Positions 26,095 through 34,323 of a DNA stretch of 64,000 bases are shown here, in pieces. The number at the start of each line of letters is the position of its first letter. Positions within the stretch are counted from its first letter, which is position 1. The stretch is taken from NCBI GenBank assembly GCA_046046245.1, contig JBJOKE010000092.1, positions 18,596 to 82,595 of the forward strand. Reading direction: 5' to 3'. The DNA comes from UBA4615 sp046046245. GTDB lineage: Bacteria; Pseudomonadota; Gammaproteobacteria; Burkholderiales; Burkholderiaceae_E. The translations under genes and the position numbers were made by a program. Under the pieces are notes generated by a model. That model searched no databases, was not told where the DNA came from, and saw only the letters and a list, made by a program, of their open reading frames with translations.

Positions 26095-28236
26095 ATGCCC
26101 TCCGCCCTCGTTCCCTCCGACCTGGACATCGACGCCGCGCTGCGGATCGTCGACTGCCACGACATGCTGGCCCGCGCCTGCTCGGCGGCCGAACCGTGGC
26201 GGCTGGCGGCCTGGGCGCGCGGCGCCGCCGAGCGGATCGGTGCGCTGTCGGCGCGTCGGATCGATCGCGCGCTGCGACTGGAGCTGCCGGAGCGGGGCGG
26301 CGCCCCGCGGGTCGCCTCCGACGGCCGGACCGCCCGTGACACGGCGCGGGCCTGCCGGGCGGCCGTCCGCGCGCTGCGCGAGTCCCCGGCCGACGCCGCG
26401 CCGCGCTTCGCCGCCTGGACGCTGACCTCGCTCGCCACGGTGCGGGGCGCGGCGCCGGAGGTCGAGCTGCTGCTGCTCGACGGTGATGCGGTCGCCGCGC
26501 CCTTCGAGGCCACCGTCGTGCGGGGGACCGCGCTCGGCGAGATGGCCGCCGCACTGCTCGCGCTCGCCGCGTCGACCGCGGCCGGCACGGACGGCGCGCC
26601 CAGGGCGGATCCGGTCCGGCTCGCCGCCGCGGCAGCGACACTGGGACCGGACGCCGCGCGTGCGCTGCTGCTCGCGCTGCTGGGCGAGCGGCCGCTCGAC
26701 GGTCGGCAAGGCCGGCCGGTCGCGGCCCGCCCGTCCGTCCACCGCCTCGTCGCGCGGGCGATCGACGCCGCGACGGACCGGGCGGGCGCGCGCCCGGCTC
26801 GGATCGACCCGCACATCGCCCCCCGCATGGCATGGCGGAACGATGCACGGACCGACGCGCCGATCGACGCGCGGTCCGGCCCGTCGCGTACGCTGCCGTC
26901 CCACGCCGACGATCCGCTGGCCGCCCATCGGGCCGCGCACCGGGCCGCGCTGGACGTGCCCTTCGACGTCCGCCTCGACGCGGCCTTCGAGGCCGGCCTG
27001 GACGACGCGTCGGTGCGCCGACTGGGGGGCCTGGGCACCTGGTACGAGCGGCTCACCGACGGACGGCTCGTGCCGATCTCCGATGCGCAGCATCGCTTCG
27101 TCAGCGCCGCGAGGGGACTCGCGACACCGTCGGGCGAGCACGAGCGGCTGTGGGCGGTCTACCGCGCGGCGATCGCGCGGCTGGACGCCCCCCTGTCCGC
27201 CGCCGCGATGCGCACCGCGGATCGCGGCCCGGACCGCACCGAACGCGTCGACCCGGCCGTGCCGGTCGCGCCCGCCGCGGCCGCGGCACCGATCGCGACC
27301 ACGGTGACGGCGGCTGCACAGGCCACCGCACACACCATCGCGACCAGGCCCCTGCCGACGTGCCCCGCCCTGCACCCCATCCCCGACGTCGCCGCCGTAC
27401 CGCCCCCGCCGGCCGCGCACGCCAGCGCGAGCACGCGGATGCTCGCGTCGACGACCGCCCGCGCGACCGAAGAGGAGCGGCTCGAGCTGACCCGCGCGCT
27501 AGCCGGCCACGATGACGCACCGCGCCCGCTCGACCCCGTGGCGCTCGCCTGGCGGATCGGGCTGGCCGGCCACCGCGGCCTGCCACCGCCGCGCCGCCCC
27601 GGCGGCGCGACCTATCTGGAGATGCTGCGCGACGCGGCCGAGGTGCTGGCCGTCGACAGCGTCTGGTGGAGCGCTCGCGAAGCGCCCGGCGGCGGCGACC
27701 TGGCGGCCCAAGATCTCGTCGACGCCAACGGCGCCACCCCTCGCGAGCGCGACATCGCGTGCTCGCTGCACGCCTGGATCGACGAGCTGGAGACCGAGGT
27801 GCTGAAGGCGGTGCTCGGCCTGCTGCAGCCTGCGTTCGACGACCTCGCTCGCTCGCGATTCGTCCGCGACCTGACGCTGCGCGCGCGGCGCCACGGCCTG
27901 GACCTGGGCGACGCGTTCACCGACGGCGGCGTGCTGGACGCGATTCCCCTCGGCGGCTTCGCGACCTGCACCGCGCTCGCCACCGCGCTGGCGGTCGCGG
28001 CGACCGACCGGCCGGCACTGGCCGGTCGCACGCTCGCGTCGTCGCTGCTGTGCGCGCTGCTCGGTCCGGACGGCGCCCCGCTGCTCGACCCGCAGCCGGG
28101 ATGGCGCAGCCTCGACGCGCCAGCGCGCCTCGTCGCGCGGCTGGTCGCCGTCGTCGCGATGATCCGCCAGGGCGCGGCGACCTCGGCGAGCGGCGCCCGC
28201 CGCGGCGCTCGCACCGAACTGCCCGAGACCGCGTGA
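26095..28236 (+). CDS. Large protein of unknown function with MaoP/DUF413-like segment
   Basis: The 713-residue protein is not recognised as a whole. Residues about 287-365 read like the small protein MaoP (DUF413): FDVRLDAAFEAG, then GLGTWYERLTDGRLVPISDA, then RFVSAARG and ERLWAVYRAAI, in the same order and spacing. An Ala/Pro/Thr-rich linker follows (about 380-450). The C-terminal part (about 500-690) is helical, with YLEMLRDAAEVLAVDSVWW and DLTLRARRHGLDLGDAFTDG. There are no membrane segments or signal peptide. The start is uncertain because no ribosome site is evident. The gene stands alone between the CoA-transferase operon and the convergent ureide island. Confidence 0.6.
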   Translation: MPSALVPSDLDIDAALRIVDCHDMLARACSAAEPWRLAAWARGAAERIGALSARRIDRALRLELPERGGAPRVASDGRTARDTARACRAAVRALRESPADAAPRFAAWTLTSLATVRGAAPEVELLLLDGDAVAAPFEATVVRGTALGEMAAALLALAASTAAGTDGAPRADPVRLAAAAATLGPDAARALLLALLGERPLDGRQGRPVAARPSVHRLVARAIDAATDRAGARPARIDPHIAPRMAWRNDARTDAPIDARSGPSRTLPSHADDPLAAHRAAHRAALDVPFDVRLDAAFEAGLDDASVRRLGGLGTWYERLTDGRLVPISDAQHRFVSAARGLATPSGEHERLWAVYRAAIARLDAPLSAAAMRTADRGPDRTERVDPAVPVAPAAAAAPIATTVTAAAQATAHTIATRPLPTCPALHPIPDVAAVPPPPAAHASASTRMLASTTARATEEERLELTRALAGHDDAPRPLDPVALAWRIGLAGHRGLPPPRRPGGATYLEMLRDAAEVLAVDSVWWSAREAPGGGDLAAQDLVDANGATPRERDIACSLHAWIDELETEVLKAVLGLLQPAFDDLARSRFVRDLTLRARRHGLDLGDAFTDGGVLDAIPLGGFATCTALATALAVAATDRPALAGRTLASSLLCALLGPDGAPLLDPQPGWRSLDAPARLVARLVAVVAMIRQGAATSASGARRGARTELPETA

Positions 28237-28245
28237 GCGCAGCGC

Positions 28246-28932
28246 TCAGGCCCCGAGCACGTCGGCGAGACCGGCCGTCCAGCCGACGATCGCCCCCTGC
28301 GCGCGGATCATCTCCAGCGCGGCACGCCTGAACTCCGGGAAATAGCTGCCGGTCGCCTCCTCGACGAGGAGGCACTCGAAGCCGCGATCGTTCGCCTCGC
28401 GCATGGTGGTCTGGACGCAGACCTCGGTGGTCACGCCTCCGAACACCAGGTGCGTGACGCCCCGCGCGGCGAGGACCTCGCCCAGTGGCGTGGCGTGGAA
28501 CGCGCCCTTGCCGGGCTTCACGATCTCGACCTCGCCCGGCAGCGGCGCGAGGCCCGGCACGAAGTCCGCGCCCGGCTCGCCGTCGACGAGGATGCGTCCC
28601 ATCGGACCCGGATCGCCGATCCGCAGCGACGGCGCGCCGCGCAAGCGCTTCGCGGGCGGACAGTCCGACAGGTCCGCGCGATGCGCCTCCCGGGTGTGGA
28701 CCACCAGCATCCCCAGCCCGCGCCCCCAGTCGAGCAGCGAGCGGGCGGGCGCCACCACGCGCGACAGGTGGCTCACGTCGTTGCCCAGCGATTCCCCGAA
28801 GCCGCCCGGCTCGATGAAGTCGCGCTGCATGTCGATCATCACGATCGCGCTGCGCGCCGGCTCGAAGCGGAACTCGAACGGACGGGCGCGGATCGTCCGC
28901 ATCGTCGCGGCGGGGCCGGTCGGCGTCGTCAT
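28246..28932 (-). CDS. Isochorismatase-like cysteine hydrolase, BiuH paralogue (candidate triuret or ureide hydrolase)
   Basis: A 228-residue hydrolase of the isochorismatase-like fold. The catalytic triad is visible: Asp34 in IDMQRDF, Lys in KPGKGAF and Cys in GVTTEVCVQTTMREAND. It shares long motifs with the BiuH protein encoded 1.6 kb upstream in the same operon (HTREAHRADLSDCP against HTREGHRPDLADLP; IGDPGPMGRILV against IGDPGPCGRILV) but differs around them, so it is a paralogue with probably another substrate. Triuret hydrolases (TrtA) are known to be BiuH-like and clustered with biuH, which makes triuret a good candidate; other ureides remain possible. Its ATG overlaps the stop of the ABC ATPase gene (ATGA). 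Confidence 0.75.
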   Translation of the reverse strand: MTTPTGPAATMRTIRARPFEFRFEPARSAIVMIDMQRDFIEPGGFGESLGNDVSHLSRVVAPARSLLDWGRGLGMLVVHTREAHRADLSDCPPAKRLRGAPSLRIGDPGPMGRILVDGEPGADFVPGLAPLPGEVEIVKPGKGAFHATPLGEVLAARGVTHLVFGGVTTEVCVQTTMREANDRGFECLLVEEATGSYFPEFRRAALEMIRAQGAIVGWTAGLADVLGA

Positions 28933-30491
28933 GCGGGGTCTCCGACGAGGGCCGCCGCGGCAGCGGCTTCGGGAACGGGCTCGTGCGCGCCGCCCATCCG
29001 GCGGCCGATCTCCGCGCGGTCTCGCGCGGCCTGGTCGGTCTGGTAGACCACGAGGCCCTCCGACATCACCGCGACGCGGTCCGACAGCTCGATCAGCTCG
29101 TCGAGGTCCTCGCTGACCAGCAGGACCGCGGCGCCGCCGTTGCGGGCCTCGAGCAGGCGCTTGTGGATCTCGTCGACCGCCGCGAAGTCGAGCCCGAAGA
29201 CAGGGTTCATCACGACCAGCACCCGGCAGCCGCGCGACAGCTCGCGCGCGAGCACCGCGCGCTGCACGTTGCCGCCGGACAGGGTGCCGATCGGCGCGTC
29301 CGGGCCGCGGGTCCTGACGCCGAAGCCCTCGATCCGCGGCAGCGCCGCGGCGGCGATCCGCGCCGGGCTCAGCCAGCCCGCGCGAGCGATCGGCGGCGCG
29401 TCGAACTCGCGCAGCGCGAGGTTCTCCGCGACCGACATCGAGGCCACGCAGGCGTTGCGCAGCGGCTCCTCGGGCAGGCTGCCCACGCCGTGGCGAGCGA
29501 TCTCCGAGCGCCGGCCGCGGTAGCGCTCGCCGGCGATCCGGACGGTGCCGGCACCGGCCTCGCGCTGGCCGAGCAGGGTCTCGACCAGTTCGCGCTGGCC
29601 GTTGCCCGACACGCCGGCGATGCCGAGGATCTCGCCGCCGCGGACCGACAGCGTGAGCTCGCGGACCACGCGGCGGCCCGCGCCGTCGGTCACGGTCAGA
29701 CCGTCGATCGCCAGCAGCGGTGCGGCCGCCTCGGGCACCGGGTCGCGCGGCGGCAGCTCGCGGCGCCGCGCCGCGCCGATCATCGCGTCGGCGAGCCGGG
29801 CGGCGTCGAACGTCGCGACCGGTCCGCCGGCGACCCGACGGCCGCGCCGAAGCACGGTCACGTCGTCGGCGAAGGCCGAGACCTCGCGGAACTTGTGCGT
29901 GATCATCACCACCGTGAGCCGCCCGGCGTGCGCCAGGCCGCGGATCGCGCCGAGTACCTCGTCGGCCTCGTCGGGGGCGAGCACCGAAGTCGGCTCGTCC
30001 AGGATCAGCAGCCGGTTGTCGGCGTACAGCTGCTTCAGGATCTCGGCCTTCTGCTTCTGCCCCGCGGCGAGCGAAGACACCGGCACGTCGAGCGGCAGCG
30101 TGAACGGCGTGCCGGCCATGAACGTGCGCATCTCGTCGGCCTTGGCCTTCCAGTCGACCACCGCACCGAGACCGCCGCGCGCGAGCGCGAAGTTCTCGGC
30201 CACCGTCATCGAGGGCACCAGCGTGAAGTGCTGGTAGACCATGCCGACGCCGAGCGCGCGCGCGGCCTGCGGCGATCCGACGTCGCGCTCGCGGCCGTCG
30301 ACGACGATCGAGCCGGCGTCCGGCCGGTGGTAGCCCACCAGGCACTTGACCAGCGTGCTCTTGCCGGCACCGTTCTCGCCGAGCAGCGCATGGACCGTGC
30401 CCGGCCGCACGTCGAGGTCCACCGCGTCGAGCGCGACGAAGTCGCCGAAGCGCTTCGTGAGCCCGATGGTCTGCAGCGAGGGGGCCTTCAC
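28929..30491 (-). CDS. BMP-type ABC transporter, double ATP-binding subunit
   Basis: The 520-residue protein has two fused ABC domains, as in sugar and nucleoside importers. The first has Walker A GENGAGKST, a variant signature LAAGQKQKAEIL and Walker B LLILDEPTSVL. The second has a loose Walker A (GVSGNGQRELVE), signature LSGGNVQRAVLA and a Walker B region reading VLVVMNPVFGLD, where Asn replaces the catalytic Glu; this asymmetry is common in the family. The start is GTG. It works with the two permeases and the BMP binding protein of the same operon, separated from them here by the amidase and biuH genes. Confidence 0.9.
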   Translation of the reverse strand: MKAPSLQTIGLTKRFGDFVALDAVDLDVRPGTVHALLGENGAGKSTLVKCLVGYHRPDAGSIVVDGRERDVGSPQAARALGVGMVYQHFTLVPSMTVAENFALARGGLGAVVDWKAKADEMRTFMAGTPFTLPLDVPVSSLAAGQKQKAEILKQLYADNRLLILDEPTSVLAPDEADEVLGAIRGLAHAGRLTVVMITHKFREVSAFADDVTVLRRGRRVAGGPVATFDAARLADAMIGAARRRELPPRDPVPEAAAPLLAIDGLTVTDGAGRRVVRELTLSVRGGEILGIAGVSGNGQRELVETLLGQREAGAGTVRIAGERYRGRRSEIARHGVGSLPEEPLRNACVASMSVAENLALREFDAPPIARAGWLSPARIAAAALPRIEGFGVRTRGPDAPIGTLSGGNVQRAVLARELSRGCRVLVVMNPVFGLDFAAVDEIHKRLLEARNGGAAVLLVSEDLDELIELSDRVAVMSEGLVVYQTDQAARDRAEIGRRMGGAHEPVPEAAAAAALVGDPA

Positions 30492-30507
30492 CGTCGCGAC
30501 CCCGCGC

Positions 30508-31200
30508 TCACGCGCACCCGAGGGCGGCGAGCACCTGCGACGAGGTGCCGACCGCGCCGAAGACGCCGCCCTGCATCGTCACCATCTTGATCGCGGCCTC
30601 GTGGTTGCCGCGGTCGGTGGCACCGCAGCAGTCCTCGACGATCAGGCATTCGAAACCGCGGTCGTTCGCCTCGCGCATCGTCGTGTGCACGCACACGTCG
30701 GTGGTGATGCCGGTGAGGATCAGGTTCCGGATGCCACGGTTGCGCAGCATCAGCTCGAGGTCGGTCGCGCAGAACGAGCCCTTGCCCGGCTTGTCGACGA
30801 TCGGCTCGCCGGCCGCGGGCGCGAGCTCGGGGATGATCTCCCAGCCGGGCTCGCCGCGGACGAGGATGCGGCCGCAGGGGCCGGGATCGCCGATGCCCGC
30901 GCCGATCCGCCGCGAACGCCAGCGCTTGTTCTCCGGCAGGTCGGCGAGGTCGGGCCGATGGCCCTCGCGGGTGTGGATCACGTGCATGCCCGTCGAGCGG
31001 GCCGCCGCGAGCAGCCGGCCGATCGGCTCGATCGGCGCGCGCGTCATCGACAGGTCGTAGCCCATGCGGTCGACGTAGCCGCCGATCCCGCAGAAGTCGG
31101 TCTGCATGTCGATGATCACCAGCGCGGTGTCGGACGCGCGGAACGCGCCGTCGAACGGCCACGGATACGGGTTCGCGGGGATCGGGGTGAAGTCGGTCAC
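30508..31200 (-). CDS. biuH: Biuret amidohydrolase
   Basis: A 230-residue isochorismatase-like enzyme that hydrolyses biuret to allophanate and ammonia. It follows the known rhizobial BiuH sequence very closely from memory: NPYPWPFDGA, ALVIIDMQTDFCGIGGYVD, HTREGHRPDLADLPENKRW, RIGAGIGDPGPCGRI, DKPGKGSFCATDLEL and TGITTDVCVHTTMREAND. Catalytic residues are Asp31, the Lys of PGKGSF and the Cys of TTDVC. The start is GTG with GAGGAG upstream. Its product allophanate would be consumed by the AtzF encoded at the head of the same island. It sits between the amidase and the ABC ATPase genes. Confidence 0.88.
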   Translation of the reverse strand: MTDFTPIPANPYPWPFDGAFRASDTALVIIDMQTDFCGIGGYVDRMGYDLSMTRAPIEPIGRLLAAARSTGMHVIHTREGHRPDLADLPENKRWRSRRIGAGIGDPGPCGRILVRGEPGWEIIPELAPAAGEPIVDKPGKGSFCATDLELMLRNRGIRNLILTGITTDVCVHTTMREANDRGFECLIVEDCCGATDRGNHEAAIKMVTMQGGVFGAVGTSSQVLAALGCA

Positions 31201-31227
31201 GGCGGGGCTCCTCGGGGCGCGGTGCGC

Positions 31228-32289
31228 TCAGGCGGCCTTCAGCGGCGCGGCATCGGTCGCCGCCGGCAGCGGGAGCCCGTCGGGTCCGGCGGCCTGCGCG
31301 CCCGCATAGGCGCGGGTCGGCGCCGCGAAGCCGCAGGACGTGCCGTCGACGTGCACCACCGCCGGCTCCCACGGCAGCGCGAAGCGCCCCGCGACCATGT
31401 CGTGCATGAAGGTGTACGGGCAGTCCTGCGCGCCGCCCTTCACCGCCACGTAGCCGCGGTGCCAGAGCTGGTACGGGTTGTTCTCGACCGCCCAGTGCGC
31501 CCGGGCCTCGCGGACGAGATCGGGCCGGACCTCGCAGGTGATGATCTCGTCGGGGCGGTTCGAGCCCTCGACCAGCACCGTGCCGTCGAAGTCGCAGACC
31601 ATGCCCTCGCCCATCGAATCGAAGCTGCCGTCGCTGCCGCACAGGCAGACGCTGGCGGTCACCATCAGGTTCTGGAAGGCGTTGGCCTGGTTGGTGATCT
31701 TCCACGCGTGGCGGATCGGCGCGGTGTAGCCGGCGGTCCGCAGCATGATCTCGGCGCCCTTGTACGCGCACTCCCGCGCCATCTCGGGGAACATCCCGTC
31801 GTGGCAGATGATCAGCGCGAGCCTGCACCCCTTCGGCCCGTCGATCACCGGGATGCCGAGATTGCCCGGCTCCCAGGCCTCGACCGGCACCCAGGGGTGG
31901 AGCTTGCGGTAGTAGAGCGCGATGCGGCCGGTGTCGTCGATCACGAGCCCGGTGTTGTACGGATTGCCGCCGGGGTTCGCCTCCATGATCGAGAAGCAGC
32001 CCCAGATCCGGTTCGCGACGCAGGCCGCGCGGAAGGCCGCGACCTCCGGGCCGTCGAGCGAGACCATCAGCTCGGGCGCCGTGCTCATCGACAGCCCGTG
32101 CAGTGCGTACTCGGGGAACACCACCAGGTCCATGCCCGCATTGTTGCGCCGCGCCTTGCCGACCATCGCGACGATGCGCTCGGTCTGCGCGGCGAGCTGC
32201 GCCGGCGTCTCCACCACGGGCAGCTGCAGCTGCACCAGCCCGATCACCACGCCGTTCGGCGACTTGTTCAGTCCGCCCAGTCCGCTCAT
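31228..32289 (-). CDS. Formamidase-like amidase (nitrilase superfamily)
   Basis: A 353-residue carbon-nitrogen hydrolase. The Glu-Lys-Cys triad is visible in VVFPEYALHGL, YYRKLHPW and LIICHDGMFPE. The sequence resembles AmiF formamidases more than AmiE aliphatic amidases, for example in ICHDGM, GEGMVCDFDGTVLVEG and NPYQLWHRGYVAVKGG. It would release ammonia from formamide or another short amide. In this operon, next to BiuH and a BMP-type importer, it may act on a ureide-derived amide. Gaps of 27 bases to both neighbours on the same strand support co-transcription. Confidence 0.82.
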   Translation of the reverse strand: MSGLGGLNKSPNGVVIGLVQLQLPVVETPAQLAAQTERIVAMVGKARRNNAGMDLVVFPEYALHGLSMSTAPELMVSLDGPEVAAFRAACVANRIWGCFSIMEANPGGNPYNTGLVIDDTGRIALYYRKLHPWVPVEAWEPGNLGIPVIDGPKGCRLALIICHDGMFPEMARECAYKGAEIMLRTAGYTAPIRHAWKITNQANAFQNLMVTASVCLCGSDGSFDSMGEGMVCDFDGTVLVEGSNRPDEIITCEVRPDLVREARAHWAVENNPYQLWHRGYVAVKGGAQDCPYTFMHDMVAGRFALPWEPAVVHVDGTSCGFAAPTRAYAGAQAAGPDGLPLPAATDAAPLKAA

Positions 32290-32316
32290 CGTCCGTCCTC
32301 CGTCATCGCGCCATCC

Positions 32317-33231
32317 TCAGCGCGTCATCGACAACTCGCCCGGCGCGCCGATCGACGCACGGGCCTTCGAGGTGCTGGCCAGCATGATCGCCAGCGTCAG
32401 CACGTAGGGAGCGGCATTCCACAGGTGGTAGCCCGCCTGCACGCCCACCGCCTGCAGCGCCGGGCCGATCGAGCCCGCACCGCCGAAGATCAGCGCCGCG
32501 CGGAAGCAGCCGAGCGGGCTCCAGCGCGCGAAGATCACCAGGGCCACCGCCATCACGCCCTGTCCGCTGGAGAGCGACTCGTTCCAGCTGCCCGGGTAGT
32601 AGAGCGACAGGTAGGCGCCCGCCACGCCGCCGAAGAAGCCGCCGAGCGCGGTCGCCCGGATCCGCGTGCCGGCGACCGGCAGCCCGAGCGCGCGCGCCGC
32701 GTCGGCCGAGTCGCCGACGGTGCGCAGCTGCAGGCCCCAGCGGGTGTTCCGGAAGCCCCAGTGCAGCGCGAGGGCGAGCAGCCCGCCGATCACGAACAGC
32801 ACGTTGACCTGCAGCGCCGCACGCAGCGCCGGGTTCGAGCTCCAGCCGCCGAGGTCGATCGACGGCAGCCGCGGTGCGGTCGGCTGGATGTAGGCCTTGC
32901 CGAAGAAGAACGCGAGGCCGAGCCCCAGCACGATCAGCGCGATGCCGATCGCGGTGTCGTTGACGCGCGGCAGGCTGCACAGCAGACCGTGGACCGCGCC
33001 GAAGACCACGCCCGCGCAGCCTGCGGCGAGCACGCCGAACCACGGCGAACCGCTGTGGTACGAGGCCGCGTAGCCGAGCATCGCGCCGAACACCATCGTG
33101 CCTTCCAGGCCGAGGTTGATGCGGCCCGACTTCTCGGTGATGCATTCGCCGAGCGACACGAAGAGGAACGGCGTCGAGACGCGGATCGCGCCGCCGAGCA
33201 CGGCGATCAGGACGGTGACGATCGCGTCCAT
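32317..33231 (-). CDS. BMP-type ABC transporter permease (second)
   Basis: The 304-residue inner-membrane protein is hydrophobic almost throughout, with about eight to ten predicted membrane segments. The N-terminal TPFLFVSLGECITEKSGRIN and NLGLEGTMVFGAMLGYAA are the signature of permeases of the nucleoside/BMP importer family. Its ATG overlaps the stop of the upstream permease (TGATG), so the pair is made in step. Together with that permease, the double ATPase and the binding protein it should form a complete importer, here probably for a ureide or small amide. Confidence 0.9.
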   Translation of the reverse strand: MDAIVTVLIAVLGGAIRVSTPFLFVSLGECITEKSGRINLGLEGTMVFGAMLGYAASYHSGSPWFGVLAAGCAGVVFGAVHGLLCSLPRVNDTAIGIALIVLGLGLAFFFGKAYIQPTAPRLPSIDLGGWSSNPALRAALQVNVLFVIGGLLALALHWGFRNTRWGLQLRTVGDSADAARALGLPVAGTRIRATALGGFFGGVAGAYLSLYYPGSWNESLSSGQGVMAVALVIFARWSPLGCFRAALIFGGAGSIGPALQAVGVQAGYHLWNAAPYVLTLAIMLASTSKARASIGAPGELSMTR

Positions 33232-34298
33232 CAGCGCTTCGTCCTCGGCAGGAACGCGTCGCCCGCCAGGATCGCGACGAACAGCAGGCCCTGCAGCACC
33301 ATCGTCGTCGCATCCGGCAGGTCCAGCCGCCGCTGCAGCAGGCTGCCGGCCGCCGAGATGCCGCCCATGAGGATCGCGACCGGCACGATCGCGAGCGGCT
33401 GCTGGCGCGCCATGAAGGCGACCAGGATGCCGGTGGTCCCGTAGCCGGCGAGCACCGACGCATTCGCCGCGCCGTGCACCGCCATCACCTCGACCGCGCC
33501 GGCGAGGCCGGCGGCCGCGCCGCCGAGCGCGCAGGCCGCGACGATCAGTCCGCCCACCGGCAGCCCGACCAGCAGCGCCGCGCGCGGGTTGCCGCCCGCC
33601 ACGCGCAGCGCGAAGCCCTGCGTGCTGCGCGACAGGCCGAGCTGCGCGATCGCGCAGGCGACGACGCCGAGCGCCAGTCCCCAGTGAACGTCGAGACCGG
33701 GGATCGCGCCGATCATCGCGTCCTCGGGAATCGGGAAGGTCGAGGGCTTGTTGAGGCTCGCCGGATCGCGCAGCGGCCCCTCGACCACGTGGTTGAACAC
33801 CGCGATCGCGATGTACGACAGCAGCAGGCTGCTGATCGTCTCGTTGAGCCCGCGGTGCGCGCGGAACCAGCCGGCGAGCGCGAACCAGGCGGCGCCGCCC
33901 GCCATGCCGGCCAGCGCGCCCGCGACCAGCGCGCCCGCCCCGAGCGAGGGCAGCAGCGGCACGGCGGCCGCCGACGCGAGCAGCGCACCGATCGCGAGCG
34001 CGCCCTCGCCGCCGATCATCACCAGCCCCGCCTGCGCGGGGATCGCGACCGCGAGCCCGGTGAGGATCAGCGGAGCCGCGCGCAGCAGCGTGTTGTTCCA
34101 CGAGAAGCGGCTGGCGAAGCCGCCCTCGACGATCGTCGCGTAGACATCGAGCGGGTTGCGCCCGATCGCCAGCACGAACACGCCGAACGCGAGCAGCCCG
34201 GCGACGATCGAGCCGATCGGCACCAGCCACGCGAGCGCCGTCGGCGACAGGATCGCCGACCGGCGCACCGCGGACAGGGCGGCGGGACTCGAGGCCAT
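33231..34298 (-). CDS. BMP-type ABC transporter permease (first)
   Basis: A 355-residue inner-membrane permease of the same family as its neighbour. Diagnostic stretches are LLRAAPLILTGLAVAIPAQA, GLVMIGGEGALAIGALLAS and RAHRGLNETISSLLLSYIAI, the last being the coupling loop that contacts the ATPase. Hydrophobic helices run throughout. It follows the binding-protein gene by 25 bases and overlaps the next permease by one base. Confidence 0.9.
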   Translation of the reverse strand: MASSPAALSAVRRSAILSPTALAWLVPIGSIVAGLLAFGVFVLAIGRNPLDVYATIVEGGFASRFSWNNTLLRAAPLILTGLAVAIPAQAGLVMIGGEGALAIGALLASAAAVPLLPSLGAGALVAGALAGMAGGAAWFALAGWFRAHRGLNETISSLLLSYIAIAVFNHVVEGPLRDPASLNKPSTFPIPEDAMIGAIPGLDVHWGLALGVVACAIAQLGLSRSTQGFALRVAGGNPRAALLVGLPVGGLIVAACALGGAAAGLAGAVEVMAVHGAANASVLAGYGTTGILVAFMARQQPLAIVPVAILMGGISAAGSLLQRRLDLPDATTMVLQGLLFVAILAGDAFLPRTKR

Positions 34299-34323
34299 CG
34301 GGCCGCGCTCCGTCCGGCCCCCG

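Noticed and set aside
30346..33444. Long plus-strand open frame (1032 codons) opposite the BMP transporter operon
   Set aside because: No recognisable protein family; the minus strand carries biuH, the amidase and permease genes with full motifs.
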